Positions 36,401 to 51,400 of a stretch of DNA of 64,000 nucleotides are shown here, in pieces. Origin of the DNA: Girardinichthys multiradiatus (taxonomy: Eukaryota; Chordata; Actinopteri; Cyprinodontiformes; Goodeidae); contig NC_061794.1 in the NCBI RefSeq assembly GCF_021462225.1, forward strand, positions 39,928,914 through 39,992,913. Direction: 5' to 3'. A program made the translations under genes and the position numbers. Position 1 is the first letter of the stretch. Every line of letters starts with the position of its first letter. Under the pieces are notes generated by a model. That model did not search any database, had not been told where the DNA came from, and worked only from the letters and a program-made list of their open reading frames with translations.

Positions 36401-39400
36401 ACACGCCATCCCAGCAAACACTGCTTCTCTCATCATCTCCTTGCTCCTGTACTTTAGTGTCAGAGTGTGTGTATGTGAGTGGATGACTGTCCATATGGCA
36501 GCGGTAAGGACTCAAACAGCTTCTGTCTGGCCTTGGCTCTGAGAGGACATGGGACTGCTCATATGGCTCCATGCTGTCTAGAATAAGTCATCACACACTT
36601 CTTGTGTTTCTTATATCAGTCATTCAGCTGATCTCAGTCTGAGTTACACATGCTCTGAAAAATGATTACCGGTAGTAGAGATGGATGTGCTGACCAGAGA
36701 TTTGTGGCCACATTTCAGTCTCAGGTAAAGCTCATACAAATTTTAGCTGATTTCTCTTCAAAGACTATAATTTACAGCATTCAGATACGTTTTATCTGGC
36801 CTTCCTGCCATGAGCACCGATCAACCATTTATATTATAAGCAGAGGTGATGTCACACAGTGTGTGTGAGATAAAGGGTTCCTGCAAGTTTCAGTTAGTTA
36901 AATCTGTGATTTGTTTGAGACCTTTTTAAAGAGCCTCAGGATTTACATTTCAAGACCTACATGCATTCTGAAAAATGACTATTAATTAAATTTTTCAACT
37001 GTTTGTAAAAACTGATTTGTAAGAACATTTAGATTTTAAATTCCCAAAGCAAACTACAAAAGCCAATTTCAGGAGCAGTATTGTTTTTAAGGTTTCACAG
37101 GAATTGTAAGGCCATGAACTCTTCCTTAGCCAGAACAAGAACAAACTTCAAAAAATCAATTCCTATACAAATAATCAAAAATAAATAAAATAAGTCAATA
37201 AAAAGAGGCAATGAATGACTAAAAATACAAATTTAAACCAATAATAATCTTTATTTTATTTGTCATTGCAACAGTCTTGAATATTTGAGACTTTAAAGGA
37301 CTAAAATTGAAACTTTTAATTGAAGAAGTTTTATACCTTTTTTGAAACCCAGGAGAAAGCTGTCACTATAAAAAAAGGGTTTTGTTATTTTAAATCAAAT
37401 TAAAATAATTTTTAAATTGACATTTTATAACTGTCTTTAGTATCTTATGTTACAGATTAGTATGATTTTTACAGTCAGCATTACCAACTGTAATAGCTGT
37501 CTTCATGTGTATTTCCTGAAGAATGGACTCCCTTACCCTAACCATATGATTTCCAAAAGGTTGCCAATATTTCACATGCAGCACATTTCTTCTTGGGAGA
37601 AAATTCAAATAAAAAGTCCCTAGGCGGGTAGGAACTGATGTCTTATTTTCTTTTGGTACGTTTTTGTGCTTTCTGTGTGACAATGTTAAATCTAGCACAT
37701 TTACATTGAGGCTGAATTGTTGATTAATGTACACAGTTAAAGAAAATTTACTTATTTATGGAATATTCACTAACTGGAAAAGATTTGTGTTTCTGACCAG
37801 CTGGTTTATTAGTTACATTTATTTTTTTCTTATTATGTTGTATAAATGCAAATTGCTGCTCCAATATAAAAAAGGAAAAGCTGATATATTGGATAAAATA
37901 TAAAGTTTTATAAATGTGTGTGTGCATATATACACTGCTCAAAAAAATAAAGGGAACACTCAAATAACACATCCTACATCTGAATGAATGAAATATTCTC
38001 ATTGAATACTTTGTTCTGTACAAAGTTGAATGTGCTGACAACAAAATCACACAAAAATCATCAATGGAAATCAAATTTATTAACCAATGGAGGCCTGGAT
38101 TTGGAGTCACACACAAAATTAAAGTGGAAAAACACACTAGAGGCTGTTCCAACTTTGATGTAATGTCCTTAAAATAAGTCAAAATGAGGCTCAGTATTGT
38201 GTGTGGCCTCCACGTGCCTGTATGACCTCCCTACAACGCCTGGGCATGCTCCTGATGAGACGGTGGATGGTCTCCTGAGGGATCTCCTCCCAGACCTGGA
38301 CTAAAGCATCTGCCAACTCCTGGACAGTCTGTGGTGCAACGTGACGCTGGTGGATGGAGCGAGACATGATATCCCAGATGTGCTCAGTCAGATTCAGGTC
38401 TGGGGAACGGGCGGGCCAGTCCATAGTGTCAATGTCTTCATGGCAGGAACTGCTGACACACTCCAGCCACATGAGGTCTAGCATTGTCCTGCATTAGGAG
38501 GAATCCAGGGCCAACTTTGGCCATGCGGCCCTCCAAAGAAATGCCACCCCACACCATTACAGACCCACTGCCAAACCGGTAATTCTGAAAGATATTGCAG
38601 GCAGCAGATCGCTCTCCACGGTGTCTTCAGACTCTGTCACGTCTGTCACATGTGCTCAGTGTGAACCCGCTTTCATCTGTGAAGAGCACAGGGCACCAGT
38701 GGTGAATTTACCAATCCTGCTGTTCTCTGCCAAATGCCAAGCATCCTCCACGATGTTGGGCTGTGATTACAACCACCATTTGTGGACATCGGGCCCTCAT
38801 ACCATCCTCATGGAGTTGGTTTCTAACTGTTTGTGCTGACACATGCACATTTGTGGCCTGCTGGAGGTCATTTTGCAGGGCTCTGGCAGTGCTCCTCCTG
38901 TTCCTCCTCACACAAAGGCGGAGGTAGCGGTCCTGCTGCTGGGTTGTTGCCCTCCTACGGCCTCCTCCTGTACTGGCCTGTCTCCTGGTAGCGCCTCCAG
39001 GATCTGGACACTACGCTGACAGACACACTAAACCTTCTTGTCACAGCTCGTATTGATGTGCCATCCTGGATGAGCTGCACTACCTGAGCCACTTGTGTGG
39101 GTTGTAGAGTCCATCTCATGCTCCCACGAGTGTGAAAGCACCATCAACATTCAAAAGTGACCAAAACATCAGCCAGAAAGCATCAGTACTGAGAACTGGT
39201 CTGTGGTCCCCACCTGCAGAACCACTCCTTTATTGAGTGTGTTTTGCTAATCGCCAAAGATTTCCCCCTGTTGTTTATTCCATTTGCACAACAACGTGAA
39301 ATTGATTGTCAATCAGTGTTGCTTCTTACGTAGACAGTTTGATTTGACAGAAGTTTGATTTACTTGGAGTTATATTGTGTTGTTTAAGTGTTCCCTTTAA

Positions 39401-42400
39401 TAGTTTCTTGTAAAATAGGGTCTAATGAGTTCTTTATCAATGGAAAATAAAGAAAAACATTTTTCTACCTACAAATAAGGCTGGAACCCCAGGTGGCAGA
39501 CCCTGATCATGCCTAAAAGAAAGACGTAGGTATTTGGTACACGTCATTTCTCCACTTGATGACTCAGGAGCAGGCCCCTGGCTTAGATCAGGTCACTGCA
39601 CCTCCCTTCTTTTTACTGATATGGAACCACTTCATTGTTTAAGTAAGTGTTGATAGATTAGTGTAAATTCTCAGAGTCACAGAGCACATTTGTTTGAGAT
39701 GATGGTGAGTTTTGAAGGCCACAAGTACTTTCACCACCTACCCTCTTCCTTCGCTCATGTGCTACAACATTTGTTAAGCCTCGTTTATGACTGCAGATGG
39801 TGACTGCAGCTGACACTGGAAGGCCGAACAAAAGTGATTTAAATGTTTTCCCCTCTTTCTCCCTTAAAGCTGTTATAATAGTGTTGAAGTGACATCAGCC
39901 TTTGCAGCTGGGTGGAAGACAATTAAACGTGGAATGGAGAGGGGGTGCTGGGCTTAAATGGGAGGGCGTAACTTTGGAATTTGCCTGTTGACAACCTCAG
40001 CCTGTAACCTCATCATAAACCTTATTAGCCACGGCTGCACACAATAATGTCACACCAGCGAGTTCCAACACTTTAGATCAGCCTTAATTTTGCAACCCAA
40101 TATAAAATAGTGGTTATAGTCTGGCAATTACAGTGTGGAGAGACTTTTTTTCCAGAATGTCTCCAGATTGCTTGACCCATAAATGAGACAGTTAGAGTCA
40201 AGTTGTTACACATTCCTGTCTTGCATTCAGAATTATTTACATTAGCTTAATGAATGCTTAATTGTTGGTTGGGTGGTGGAGATCATTAGTGGCTGCTGGG
40301 TAACGGCTGATAAAATGGATAAAGCTGCAAATTCTTTTCATCTTTACTCACTTTGCTACCAGAACATTGCTCAGATGTCTGTCCTCTCTAATAGGTAAAT
40401 TAGTTGGAGACAAAATTAAAATTAAAATCCCTGCAAATAAATAAAGTAGTTTATATCTGGAGTTTGCAGTACATTTCTCTAAACAAATTATCTTTTCTTT
40501 GCACGCTGAGCTAAATCTGCCCGCATGGGTTTTTCTTGCTGATCTTTTGCCTAGCTTCACTGCAGGATGAACTCAACTGAGGATAGCTTGCCTTCACATT
40601 CAGCTAATTAAAGAATTTTACGTGCCAATCTCAAGACACTTTGTCTCACAAAGGAATTTATAATGCAGAACTCAGTCGACTAGAGCCAGGGATTCATTAC
40701 GTACGAGCAACACAAAGGTTAACATTTAAGCTTACAACAATCAGAAAAGGTATGGTGGGTGGGGGGAACGTTTGAAGAAGTTAGATCCTCCCCAGATAAG
40801 GGCCCATTAAATGCTAATTCAGCCTCATTGGCAGAACTTTCAGATTCCTATCAGTCTGTTTGTTTGTGTGTGAGAACGAAATGGTATTTGTATTTTTCAC
40901 ATCTGCATGTATGAGTGCAGCAAAATTAACATGCATTAACTGCACATTCTCTGCTTTTTTGCATTTTCATGTATTCACATTTAAAAAGCTGTCAGTGTGG
41001 GACTTGGCTCATATGGTAATGAAAACAATGCTTTGGCTCGTAATATCCATGACCCTGGTATTCTGTGGTGTCCAGTGGTGTCATGTGTTGCTTCGTTGTG
41101 CTGTTTGCTCTAATATTCCCTCTAACGTTTTCCTGAAATCGAGTTGGTGTTATTGTGCTCGTATGTTTTGAAATGTATTCCTTAAATAGTTATTGGTGGC
41201 TTGTAGATTATAGGTGCGCATACTTGGTCTGAAATGTCAATAAGATTTAAAAATGGTTAGAACCAGATATTTCACTACAGGGCTAAATGGTTTTTCATTC
41301 TTTTTAGAAATAAAAGACTGAATTGTGCTGTGCATTAATGTTCAGTCCCCTAAGCACATATTTGGTAGAACCACCGATTGCAACAAATACAGCGGAAGGT
41401 CTTTTGGTGTCTGCTTCCATCAGCTCTGGAAATCTAGAGTGTGACATTTTGCCCATTTTATTTGACAGCCAGATTGGATAGAAAGCATTTTTGGACATTA
41501 ATTTACATGTCTTGCCATATATATTCAATGGGACGTAGGTCTGGCCTTTAACTGGGCCGTTCTTACACAAGCTTATTCATTAATCTAAAACATTCAATTG
41601 TAGCTCTGGTTTTATGTTAGGGGTGTCTATCCTGCTGACCTCCGCAGCCTCAAGTATTTTAGAACTTCTAAAAGTGTCTCTTGCTAAAGTCTCAAACATT
41701 AAACATAAGATGTTTAAAGCTTGTGACAGTGTTTAACCGAACCCTGCTTTAATTTCTCCACAATTATATCACTGATCTGTTTGGTGCATTCCTTGGTCTG
41801 TATGATGCTGTTTGTTTACTAATATTTTCTAACAGAACATAGAACAACTGTAGATCAGTTATACTGAGATTAAATTGTTGACAGAGAGACTATATTTACT
41901 AATTTGGTGATTTTTAAAGGCATATTTTTGCTCTGGGTATCAGAGAAAAGGAGGAAAAACATTAATGCACTTTGCTGTTATTCAGAGCTATGTAGCTCTG
42001 CTGGGATGTTCTTGTATGCTTGCATTAGTGGTTAGAAATAAAGTAGGGGGACACCATTTCATCCTTTTTAGCATTAACTGCGTTGTTTCTTTTTCTTATC
42101 TAGCAACAATGTTGTGGTTTCTGCTCTCTTTGTTTCCTAAGGGTCATGTCTTCAAAATTGTTAAGGCAGAAATGCTTTGAAAGTGTTTTTTTCTATAGCC
42201 TATCCCATTACATTTGTTTTGTCATCAGAGGTAATGGATGATTTAAGTGGCATTAATATAGGTGAATTACAAGGAGGTGGGAATTAAGCATAGTTTTACA
42301 GATTTGTGAGGAATTCTGATTTGTTACCTTTGGGGGGAGGATGCTAAGTTTAGTCAAAAAGTAAACTTTTGTATAGTATTGTAGGATCCAGATTAGGAAC

Positions 42401-45400
42401 GGGTGGGCTCTTCCTGTTTTCAAGCCCCCTAAACATCATCTGGTCCCAATGGTTCTTTCCCTCTCTTACCAACATGGAAATGACTGTATCTGGTACTTGT
42501 TGTTCCAAGCGTGTCCGCTATGAGGTCATTGCTGCAGCATCTACTGAAGAAATATTATTTGCTATAGTTCTTTTTATATTCTTATTCTTACCCAAACCTT
42601 GACTGACCCATTAACATATCATCACTGACATTTTATCTGAAGTCCACCCAGGATTGTAATTGCTCCTGGGCTCACCTGTAGTCACAGTATTCTTTCAGTG
42701 TGTTGAAGTGGTTGGCCACCCTTTCTCTGCTCATACAGTAGAACTCCAAGGATACAGTCATTTAGCATCCCAGCTGTAGAAACAAGAGCATGAATCCACT
42801 TAGCCTGTCTGCTCTCTTGTTTTCCTATTGAATCGTGCCCCCCAGGATAATGCGTGACCTTGCAAGTGTTTCTCCTTGTGCATTTGATAAAGTGAGGTTA
42901 ATGTGTGAGCGTCACATGTGCACATGTGATTTTCAGTTTCCAGTGAGCGGGTGGGATATGTAAAAACAGAGCAGCAACCTGTTAAAATGTTCTGCACTCT
43001 GGAATGAACACAGCTCTCTGAGCTGTAAAATGTACACGCTGCTTTCAGTGGATATGTCTGGAGGGCGACTGGAAATAGACACCAGACTGAGAGCAGCAGA
43101 TCCCAATAATGGTTTAATGTCACATTTATAATGGTTGGGATTTGTTATCTTTTAACGTTCAAACCTAAAACAAAGACTTTCAATGTGTTTCTCTTCCTCA
43201 CAGTGCAAGTGTGGTTATTGGAGCCCCCAAAGCCAACACGAGCCAGGACAATGTTACAGAGGGAGGGTCTGTGTTCTACTGTCCATGGAGCGTTAGCCAA
43301 TCGAACTGTCACACCATTGAATTCGATCCAGAAGGTAAGATTTATGACACATACAAGAACCACTTTTATTGTACAGTCGTTCAGTGTTAGGGTTTTATAT
43401 GAGGACATTTTGAAAATCACCTGGTCTTTTATAGGTTCTAAAATGATTCAAATCTAACCTCAAGTTAACAAAAATACACAATAGATTCCACTCTGTCATT
43501 GTTAACAAAGATGAAGTCCTCAATTAAACAGCTTTTAAAACTGTAACTATAAGACGTTGTTTTCTGACTTTTTTACTCTCTTGCATCTTTGCAGTGAAAT
43601 TTAGTTGATTTGTTTTTTTTTTTTTTAGAACGTTGCTTTAGTTCATTGAAGTTTACTGATAATCATTTCTGTACAACTCTCTAAAGGTCCCAACAAAGCA
43701 TTTCCATCTGGTTGTTGTCTGAACTTTGACTGAGCAACTATAACACCTTGATTTTTATCGTTTTCAACCATTCTGTGGTGGTTTTTCTGCTGCGATTTGC
43801 TTCACATGGTCAACTTAGGAGTTATTGGTCTCTCTGTGGTGGTTTGACGCATAGACAAACATCTCTACTTTTGATCCAAAGGGACATTTTTTTCCAGAAG
43901 TCAACTGGTGCATTCATTTGCAAGTTTGCAAACCTTAAAAAGTGAAATATGTGTCCTTTAACTGTTCCAAACAAGCCATACCTGTTTTTTCTGATTGTCC
44001 TGGCAAAAACCTTAAAATATTCCATGCTGAGTAGAGATGAACCGATCAGAGATTTTGTGGCCCACTTCCAATTACCAATATTGTAAAGTAATGACTAGCT
44101 AATACAGATTTTAGCACATTTAGATTTTTTTTGAGAATTAAATAACAACAGAATATTTTTTTATACGCCTTTTTGTGTAATTTTGGACTTTAATATGGGG
44201 ACAGTTGCTATATAGAAAACAATTGACTTACCAGATGCCTCTTATGTTTTGTGATACATCTGACACCTAGCTGAGTCTTCAATAAAATGCAACACTCTTA
44301 GCTTATGACCGTCCGATAAGCTTTGATCAAGCGTTAAATCATTTCTGATCACCAACTAATTTATCCATAAATAAGGATTGTAGAGTCTGTGCTGGAGCTT
44401 TAAAGTGTGTGTGTTTTTTTTTTTGCAGTTTCACCAAATCCTAGGAAAACTAACAACTTTCCTAGATACTTTTACTATCAAATACATATTCATGCTTTAG
44501 AAAGATGGACTTTCATTTTTTTTAAATTGCCTTAAAGTGCTTCAGAGATCAATGATCAGCAACAGTTGCTTTGCTAAGGTCATTGCTCTTTCATTGTTGG
44601 TATTGTATTAACGTACCCCTGTATGTTGCAAACTAGCAAACTGACAAAACTCTTCCTGATCCATGATCAGTTAATATACTGCTTTAACTGGCAGCACGTC
44701 TGCTACTTTACCTCTTAAATCCCAGGAAAGCAGCAGGTGTATTTAGACATAGATTTTAATCTTTGGTCTTTTTTTGTTTTTACAAGTAATGATGTAATAA
44801 TGTGGAATCTGTGGTGTGCTTTTTGTACACTTGAAGTTAGGCTTAAATAACCACAAAACCTGGTAAAGACCAGATTATTGTTCTTATTTCCTGGTATACA
44901 AACCCCATTGTTGTTTCTATTGTTTAGGAAGCCTTTAATTTGGAGCTTGGTTGTTGCCAAATTTAATTTTATTTATATGGACATTTTACTGATATATTTG
45001 GAGGCTGAACACCGGTGATAATGTTCTAAATGGTAAATGGTAAATGGACTGAACTTATATAGCGCTTTTCCAGTCATACAGACCACTCAAAGCGCTTTAC
45101 ACTAGAGCCACATTCACCGAATCGCACTCACTAATGCTCACACATTCGTACACCGATACGCAGATTGGTAGGCAACTTGAGGTTAAGTGCCTTGCCCAGG
45201 GGCACATTGACATATGGCAGGAGGAAGCTGAAATCGAACCCATAACCTTCTGATTGCAAGACGACTACTCTTCCTACTGAGCCACAGTCGCCACTAAAGC
45301 CTTGTTGACATTACGTTTTACTCTTGAGGTCATCTGATAATTTCCTTTTTGGATCAGGCATCACTCTTTCACTCCACTAAACTGTGCTTTTATTTGTTCC

Positions 45401-48400
45401 TAATGTGGGGTAGTCCTGTGTCTATGCTGTTCAATTGCTGTTTGGGTTTAAGATGGATAATAGTGTTGAAAAGTGTTTTTTGTGGAAGACTTCCTCCTTC
45501 CTCCAGGTCATGTTTGTGTCTTCTTGCTCGAGGAGTTAAACGGAGATAAGCAACCAGTAAACAAACAGACCTAACAAAGAAATATCCTGTTTGTATGACA
45601 GGTGAAGGCGGCAGACATCACAAAGGAGGTTCCTGTTCAGTCAAAATTAAGTTAAGTGGTTTGGCACAACTTGAGGAAGTCAGGGAGATTGTCGAATGAA
45701 TGGATTCATGTTTCACTTTGTTGACAGTCCCCATCAGCCCTTTTTGAAAAATGTAGACTTGGCAAAACATAGAAAGCATCCAAATGAATAAGGAATACGA
45801 ATCAAACCCCTAAAATGGCTGTTGCTGCATCAAACTTAGGTTGTTTTCTGAGAAAGAAACTTTGACTTGGCATATAGTATAATTGGGAGAAGGTGTCCTC
45901 TTTTTCATAAGCTGAAGGAGTCTCCTTTTACAGAATGCTCCAGTTTCCTTTGCATGTGCATCAATGGAGGCTGTCTAAAGACCACAGAGTGATGTCATGC
46001 TCAAGCAGTGGGGCCTCAGAGTCAAGGTTGGTCCCTTGGGCTGTCGGAGTGTCCTTCATATTTGCAAAAGACTTTGAAGCAGCAGACTCCTCTCCCAGAG
46101 CCAGCTCTAACATCTGGATCATTGTATGAGCTGTCGTACAGCACTCAGTACATGGATAGCTGCATGGAAATGTGTCTATGACAAACAGCTGTTACACTTA
46201 TGACATCCTCTGCTGCTGTTCATTCATTGTAGCTTTCGCTGCACTTTATTTGCCAGCACTGGCTGTGAATACTGAAGCAAGGAAGGTTATTTGGTGACAT
46301 TTTTTACTTTTTCTCTACAATCAACTACAGATGCACAGATCAGAATTTTGTGGCCAATTTTTTATTTCCAGTTTTTGTATAGCTTTGACTTGCCAATACC
46401 AATTTGGCAAAATCGGGGTTCTATGAAAAATTAACTATATAATTAAAACCAGGATGTAATAATTTTAGCCAAACAGCTATGAACCATTATGAATTTGAAA
46501 ACAGACAAAAATCCAAAATGACTGCATCTTATATTAGCAATTAGCCTAAATAGCCAAGTTAGCTTCACTAAAACAGGAGTCTCTGTGTGTAGTCCTCATA
46601 GAGTTTGGACCCTCACCTTCACTCTGAGATTTCCAAAAGGCTACCAAGATTTTCAAACCTAGTTGGTTCAAAGAGGTTGAAAGGTCAAAATAGTAAAAGA
46701 GAGAAACTTTGTTGTAATCATTTCAACCTTCATGTCATTTAGTAAAAGTCTTGCTCTCTTTCACCATCTTGCATCCTGAATGAACCACACACATGTCCTG
46801 GCATATCATGAATAGCTTTTTACACTTTCTGTGCTTCCTTTGAATTCCCTTGAATTTTCATCCCACACTATCAACCTTCACAACGAAAAGTGTTTTTGTT
46901 GTTTGGACCTAAAACTGTTTGGTTCACTAATAGCACTCCTTAAGCTATTAATCAGCCCATTATCAGTCAAAAGCCGATTTCTCGGTGCATCTCTACAATC
47001 AGGTATGGAAAAAGTGTCTCTTTTCTGCGTGTCCTGTATATTTCAAGGAAATTGTTGCCAGAGGTCTCCCTCTACCTTAGTGTGTTTGAGCTCTGACCTC
47101 CAGGCCACAGACCCTCTCAATTAGCCTAACTAATTGGGTCAAAGTGGTCCAAAGGACCCACCCATCCACTTCCTCTTCCATGGAGATAAGAGCCTGTCTA
47201 TGAATCTGAGAGAAGGAGAGGGGACTGAGGGCAGCAGGGAAGTTGTTAGAGACCACATATAAGATCAGAGGATCGTAGGGAGGGTATTGAGGAAATGGGT
47301 AGTAACCAGAGCCCCCTTGCTCTGCTCCATCCACCTCCCCTTCTCTTGGTACTCCCGCAGGGCCAGCTGATGTGATGAGTGAATTTGACCATTTGTCTTC
47401 CACCTCACTGACAGGCACAAAACTACACACTCTTACAATGAGAGGCTCTAACTCCCCTAATGGCTCTATCCATTTGCACACAGCTCAAAGTAGAATGACT
47501 GTATAAATGCGCTCCAGACCCCCCTGAGTCCTGCACTGGTCCTGGGACAGTCTGGGTTGGCACCATGTCACATCAGCACTCTGCACTAACCGGCCTCACA
47601 GGAACAGTGAAGGGGGTGTTCTGATCAGATGACAGTGGTTTGTGTCCAGGCATAGGTTGGTATGAGAATCTCATGGTAAGATAAGTTTAAGTAAAACTAA
47701 CACGGGTTCACAACAAAAATTTAACCAAAAATGTATACAATGTTCTAATTTCTTAGTGTTGCATTTAAATGTCTTAATTTAAAACAACAATTGATTATTA
47801 TTACTACTGCTATATAATATAATAGTTTAACAATGTTAACCTTTACCTGGTTGCCAATTAAAGCATCTTAAACTGTAGGAATGGTATGGCAGAAAATGTT
47901 TGCTGTTTTAAAATAATAAATATTTTAAAACTTGGTATAAAAGTGTAGTTGCTTCATTAAGTCAGCTGATTGGCAGTGTTCAGCCTTGGTTAATCCTAAC
48001 ACAGGTAACCTGCCCATCTCTTTTTGTGTCCCATCTTTGGGTCTTCTTTGAATCTCCTTGCTTATTATCTCAAAGGGCTTTATGTGATTCTAGCCGGGTG
48101 CCTTCAGCCGGACCACAGAACAAGCAGATCCATTTATTAATCGTTAAAATGACACCGTAATAAATCTGCCATGTGAGAACTTGACTGATCCTCTTTATGG
48201 CATTGGAATTATCTATCTCTGGATTATGCAAAATGTAGACTGGTCATTAAAAAGCATTTTTAATATTTTAATAGGGGGAACAGTACATTCCCTGTAAGCA
48301 ATAGAGAGAATTTTGCTGTGTAGACATGGAGACTTGAGTGAGACTGTAAGAAAAATGAAAAATAAAAACAGAGCCAGCAATGAAAATGAGAACAGATAAC

Positions 48401-51400
48401 AGGAGAGTAAAGTGTGCCTTAACAAAGATGAATGGAAAGTTGCTGCTAGGATGCCGGTGCCAGAGTGTGTGTATGTTTTCCTTGGACCCCAGACTTAAGG
48501 CTGTTTCCACCAAGACACAGAGCAGACCTTCATCTTCAGCTCTATGCTGCCTCTATAGCTGAAATGAATGATTAAAGGCAGACATGGATACCACTCATCA
48601 CATCCACATAGGGCTTAATCTCATTCTTTATCTGTCAATCCCACCAGACTCTGCCATGCTCTTCTGCAAATGTCTGATCTTGCACTGATATGAGCTATGT
48701 GGTGGTGAGGGGTCCCCCTTCCCTAATCAATTAGTTTGCTTTTTCAATTTATTGATGCACATATGTAACGTGTGTTCTAATGAAGCCATGTTTAAACCTG
48801 ACTCCTGAGACCATCTGTCATATCACCTGCTGTTTGTCAAAGTGGGAGATCAGATCAGTCTTACTGGCCAGGTGGCCAAACACAGCAGAGGGTCAGCAGG
48901 GTCAAGACAGGACAGGCCAGTCCAGATTGGACCTTGCCAAGCCAAGATACATTCTATCTTCTTAGCTGTGATGTGCTGGCAGAGCCCACCTTTTCAAACT
49001 CTCATGCAGTTGATCTTTGCATGAAAAAACTGTAACTGGAGTCAAAATTCCAGCTGTCTGCCAATTGCACAGATGTTTTCACGAGTCTCAGGAAGGAAGG
49101 GGAAGGGATAAATAGGATAGCTGAGGTCCAGCTGAGTGAGTGCATGTTTTATCATCTGGCTATAACTCAGTGTCTTTTTCTTTGTATCTGTTTTCCCAGG
49201 AGACCGCAGTACCCAGCTTAATAACAAATTGTACCAGATTGATTTCAAGTCCCACCAGTGGTTTGGTGCCACAGTGCGTTCTCACGGTGACACAATTCTG
49301 GTAAGGTGATCCCCCACTTTTGTGAAGTATTCACGGGTTGGGCAAAGTTTAGATTTTGCTACTCATTATTAAAATTAAGATTGGCTTCCTTGTTTTCCCT
49401 CGTTTGTTCTTCCCCACCCAGTTTTAAGCCTGAATAAAACTGTGTGCACAAATAGAAATGACAAAAAAGAAATGGCAAATCAAACCAAATAATAGTAAAG
49501 TAATTTTTATGTGATTTGTGATGGTAATTGTAATGAGAAAAGTTTTAGAATTTGCATATTATGGCCCTGAGTAACCCTTGTGCTGCCTCAATAAGACTGG
49601 CTTGGGATGCAGGAATGTTTCCTCATTGATGTGTGCTACCTTAATAGAGTTCAAATCGACCTTTCAGACAGCATCTCAATGAACTGGCAATGTTTTATTT
49701 CCTCATGCTACATCAAAGTTTAGCTTCCTGTCTTTAGTAAGTTTCTTTCTTGCTCTGCTTTGAAACCTGTATTGAGTTTCTCATATTTTGCCACATGGCA
49801 TTGAGATTTTATGAGATAGACCAACTAGACAACTAACACAACTTATTGCATATTTGTGATATAGATTGACAATGTTTCATGGTTTTCAAAAATCTTTACA
49901 AATGAAAATCTGAAAAGTGTGTTGTATATTTGCCATTATCCCTCTTTACTTTGCTACTCAGAAAGAACCAGACAAAAGTCCTGGTAAGGTAGCAGGAACC
50001 ATCAGAATTTCAGGAATTCTTCTTATTATCAAACAAAGTTGCTTGTGTGTAATATAATGTCAGTGTGCCTTTTTATCATGATGTCTAACACCTGCCATGT
50101 TTGTCTCTCTTGTCCAACGCTGTAATCCAGGCTTGCGCCCCTCTTTACTACTGGCGGACGAAAAAGGATGAAACCCACTCTGATGCCACAGGAACCTGCT
50201 ACCTCTCAGTTCAGAACTTCACCAAATTTGTGGAGTATGCTCCCTGTCGGACAGGTAACTGGAGTTGGTTTTTTAGAGTGGGTGAATGTATTTATCCTAT
50301 TGATGGAATATCACCTAAAACCAGGGGATTGGGCGAAATAAAAATTCCTGACCAGATTTTCCGTCCTTTGTTTCAGAAGTCAGTGGTCCAGAGGGACAGG
50401 GTTATTGTCAGGGAGGATTCAGTGCTGACTTTACAATGGTAATTACCATATTAGTTTTTATCACCTTTTCTTTTTTCTGCTGTACTCACTTATATAACGC
50501 ATACTCTTTTTTTTTTGTTTTTTTGTTTTTCAGGATGGCAGAGTGGTTCTGGGTGGACCCGGCAGCTACTTCTGGCAGGGTACGGACAACAAAGATCAGT
50601 TATGTTGTACAGTCATCTGAAACCAAACTGGGAGAGATCAATTTCTTTATGGTTTTGCTCTTCTGTCTACCTTTAGGTCAGGTGATCTCTGCAGCTACAG
50701 AAGACATTATCAAATCCTACTATCCAGGCTATTTCATGCAGGGAGTAAAGGGTGAAGTTCAGACCAAACATGTCTGGGCTGTACACGATGACAGCTACCA
50801 AGGTTAGCAGGGTTCACTAAATCTTGTTATAATTTCTTTTCTCTGCTGTGAAAGTTTAGCCTCACGTCTGTCATGTACGGTTTCCAGGTTACTCTGTCGC
50901 TGTTGGGGAATTCAGTGGTGATCAGGTGGAAGGTAGGTCAAGCTATCACATATTGCAGAGGTCTAGTGGAATGATGTATTAATTTAACAATCCAAATAAG
51001 GACCAATAACTTTTAATGTGATCACTGATTTAGTATCGTCAATCTGGATTATTTTTTTTCTGCTCTATTAGTGTTACCTGTGCCTTTTTTTTTAACCATA
51101 AAATCCTTGTTTCTCATCCTAGATTTTGTAACTGGGGTTCCAAAACGACTTCTGCTTCATGGTTTGGTAAGAAAACAAAATCATACTTTAAATTATTTCA
51201 CTTGTTGAAGTGATATAATGTCAGGGGTTAAGATTTGGGAAATGGCAAAAGAGTTAAACAGCCTGTGTATGATTGTTAAAGTGGGAAATGTCTCTTTACA
51301 GTAAATTCCAGAAACTGCATATATTTGACCCAGTAAAAATGCTCATCATATGTGCTTTCTCTGTTGCAGGTCTCCATTTTGAATGGTTCAGATCTGACCA

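Noticed and set aside
47077..47481. 134-codon minus-strand frame in intron 2
   Set aside because: No recognisable domain, no splice or promoter context, and composition like the surrounding intron.
50101..50807. Two long plus-strand open frames across itga5 exons 4-7
   Set aside because: They read through introns 4 to 6. The integrin similarity stops exactly at the GT/AG sites, so splicing is the better model.
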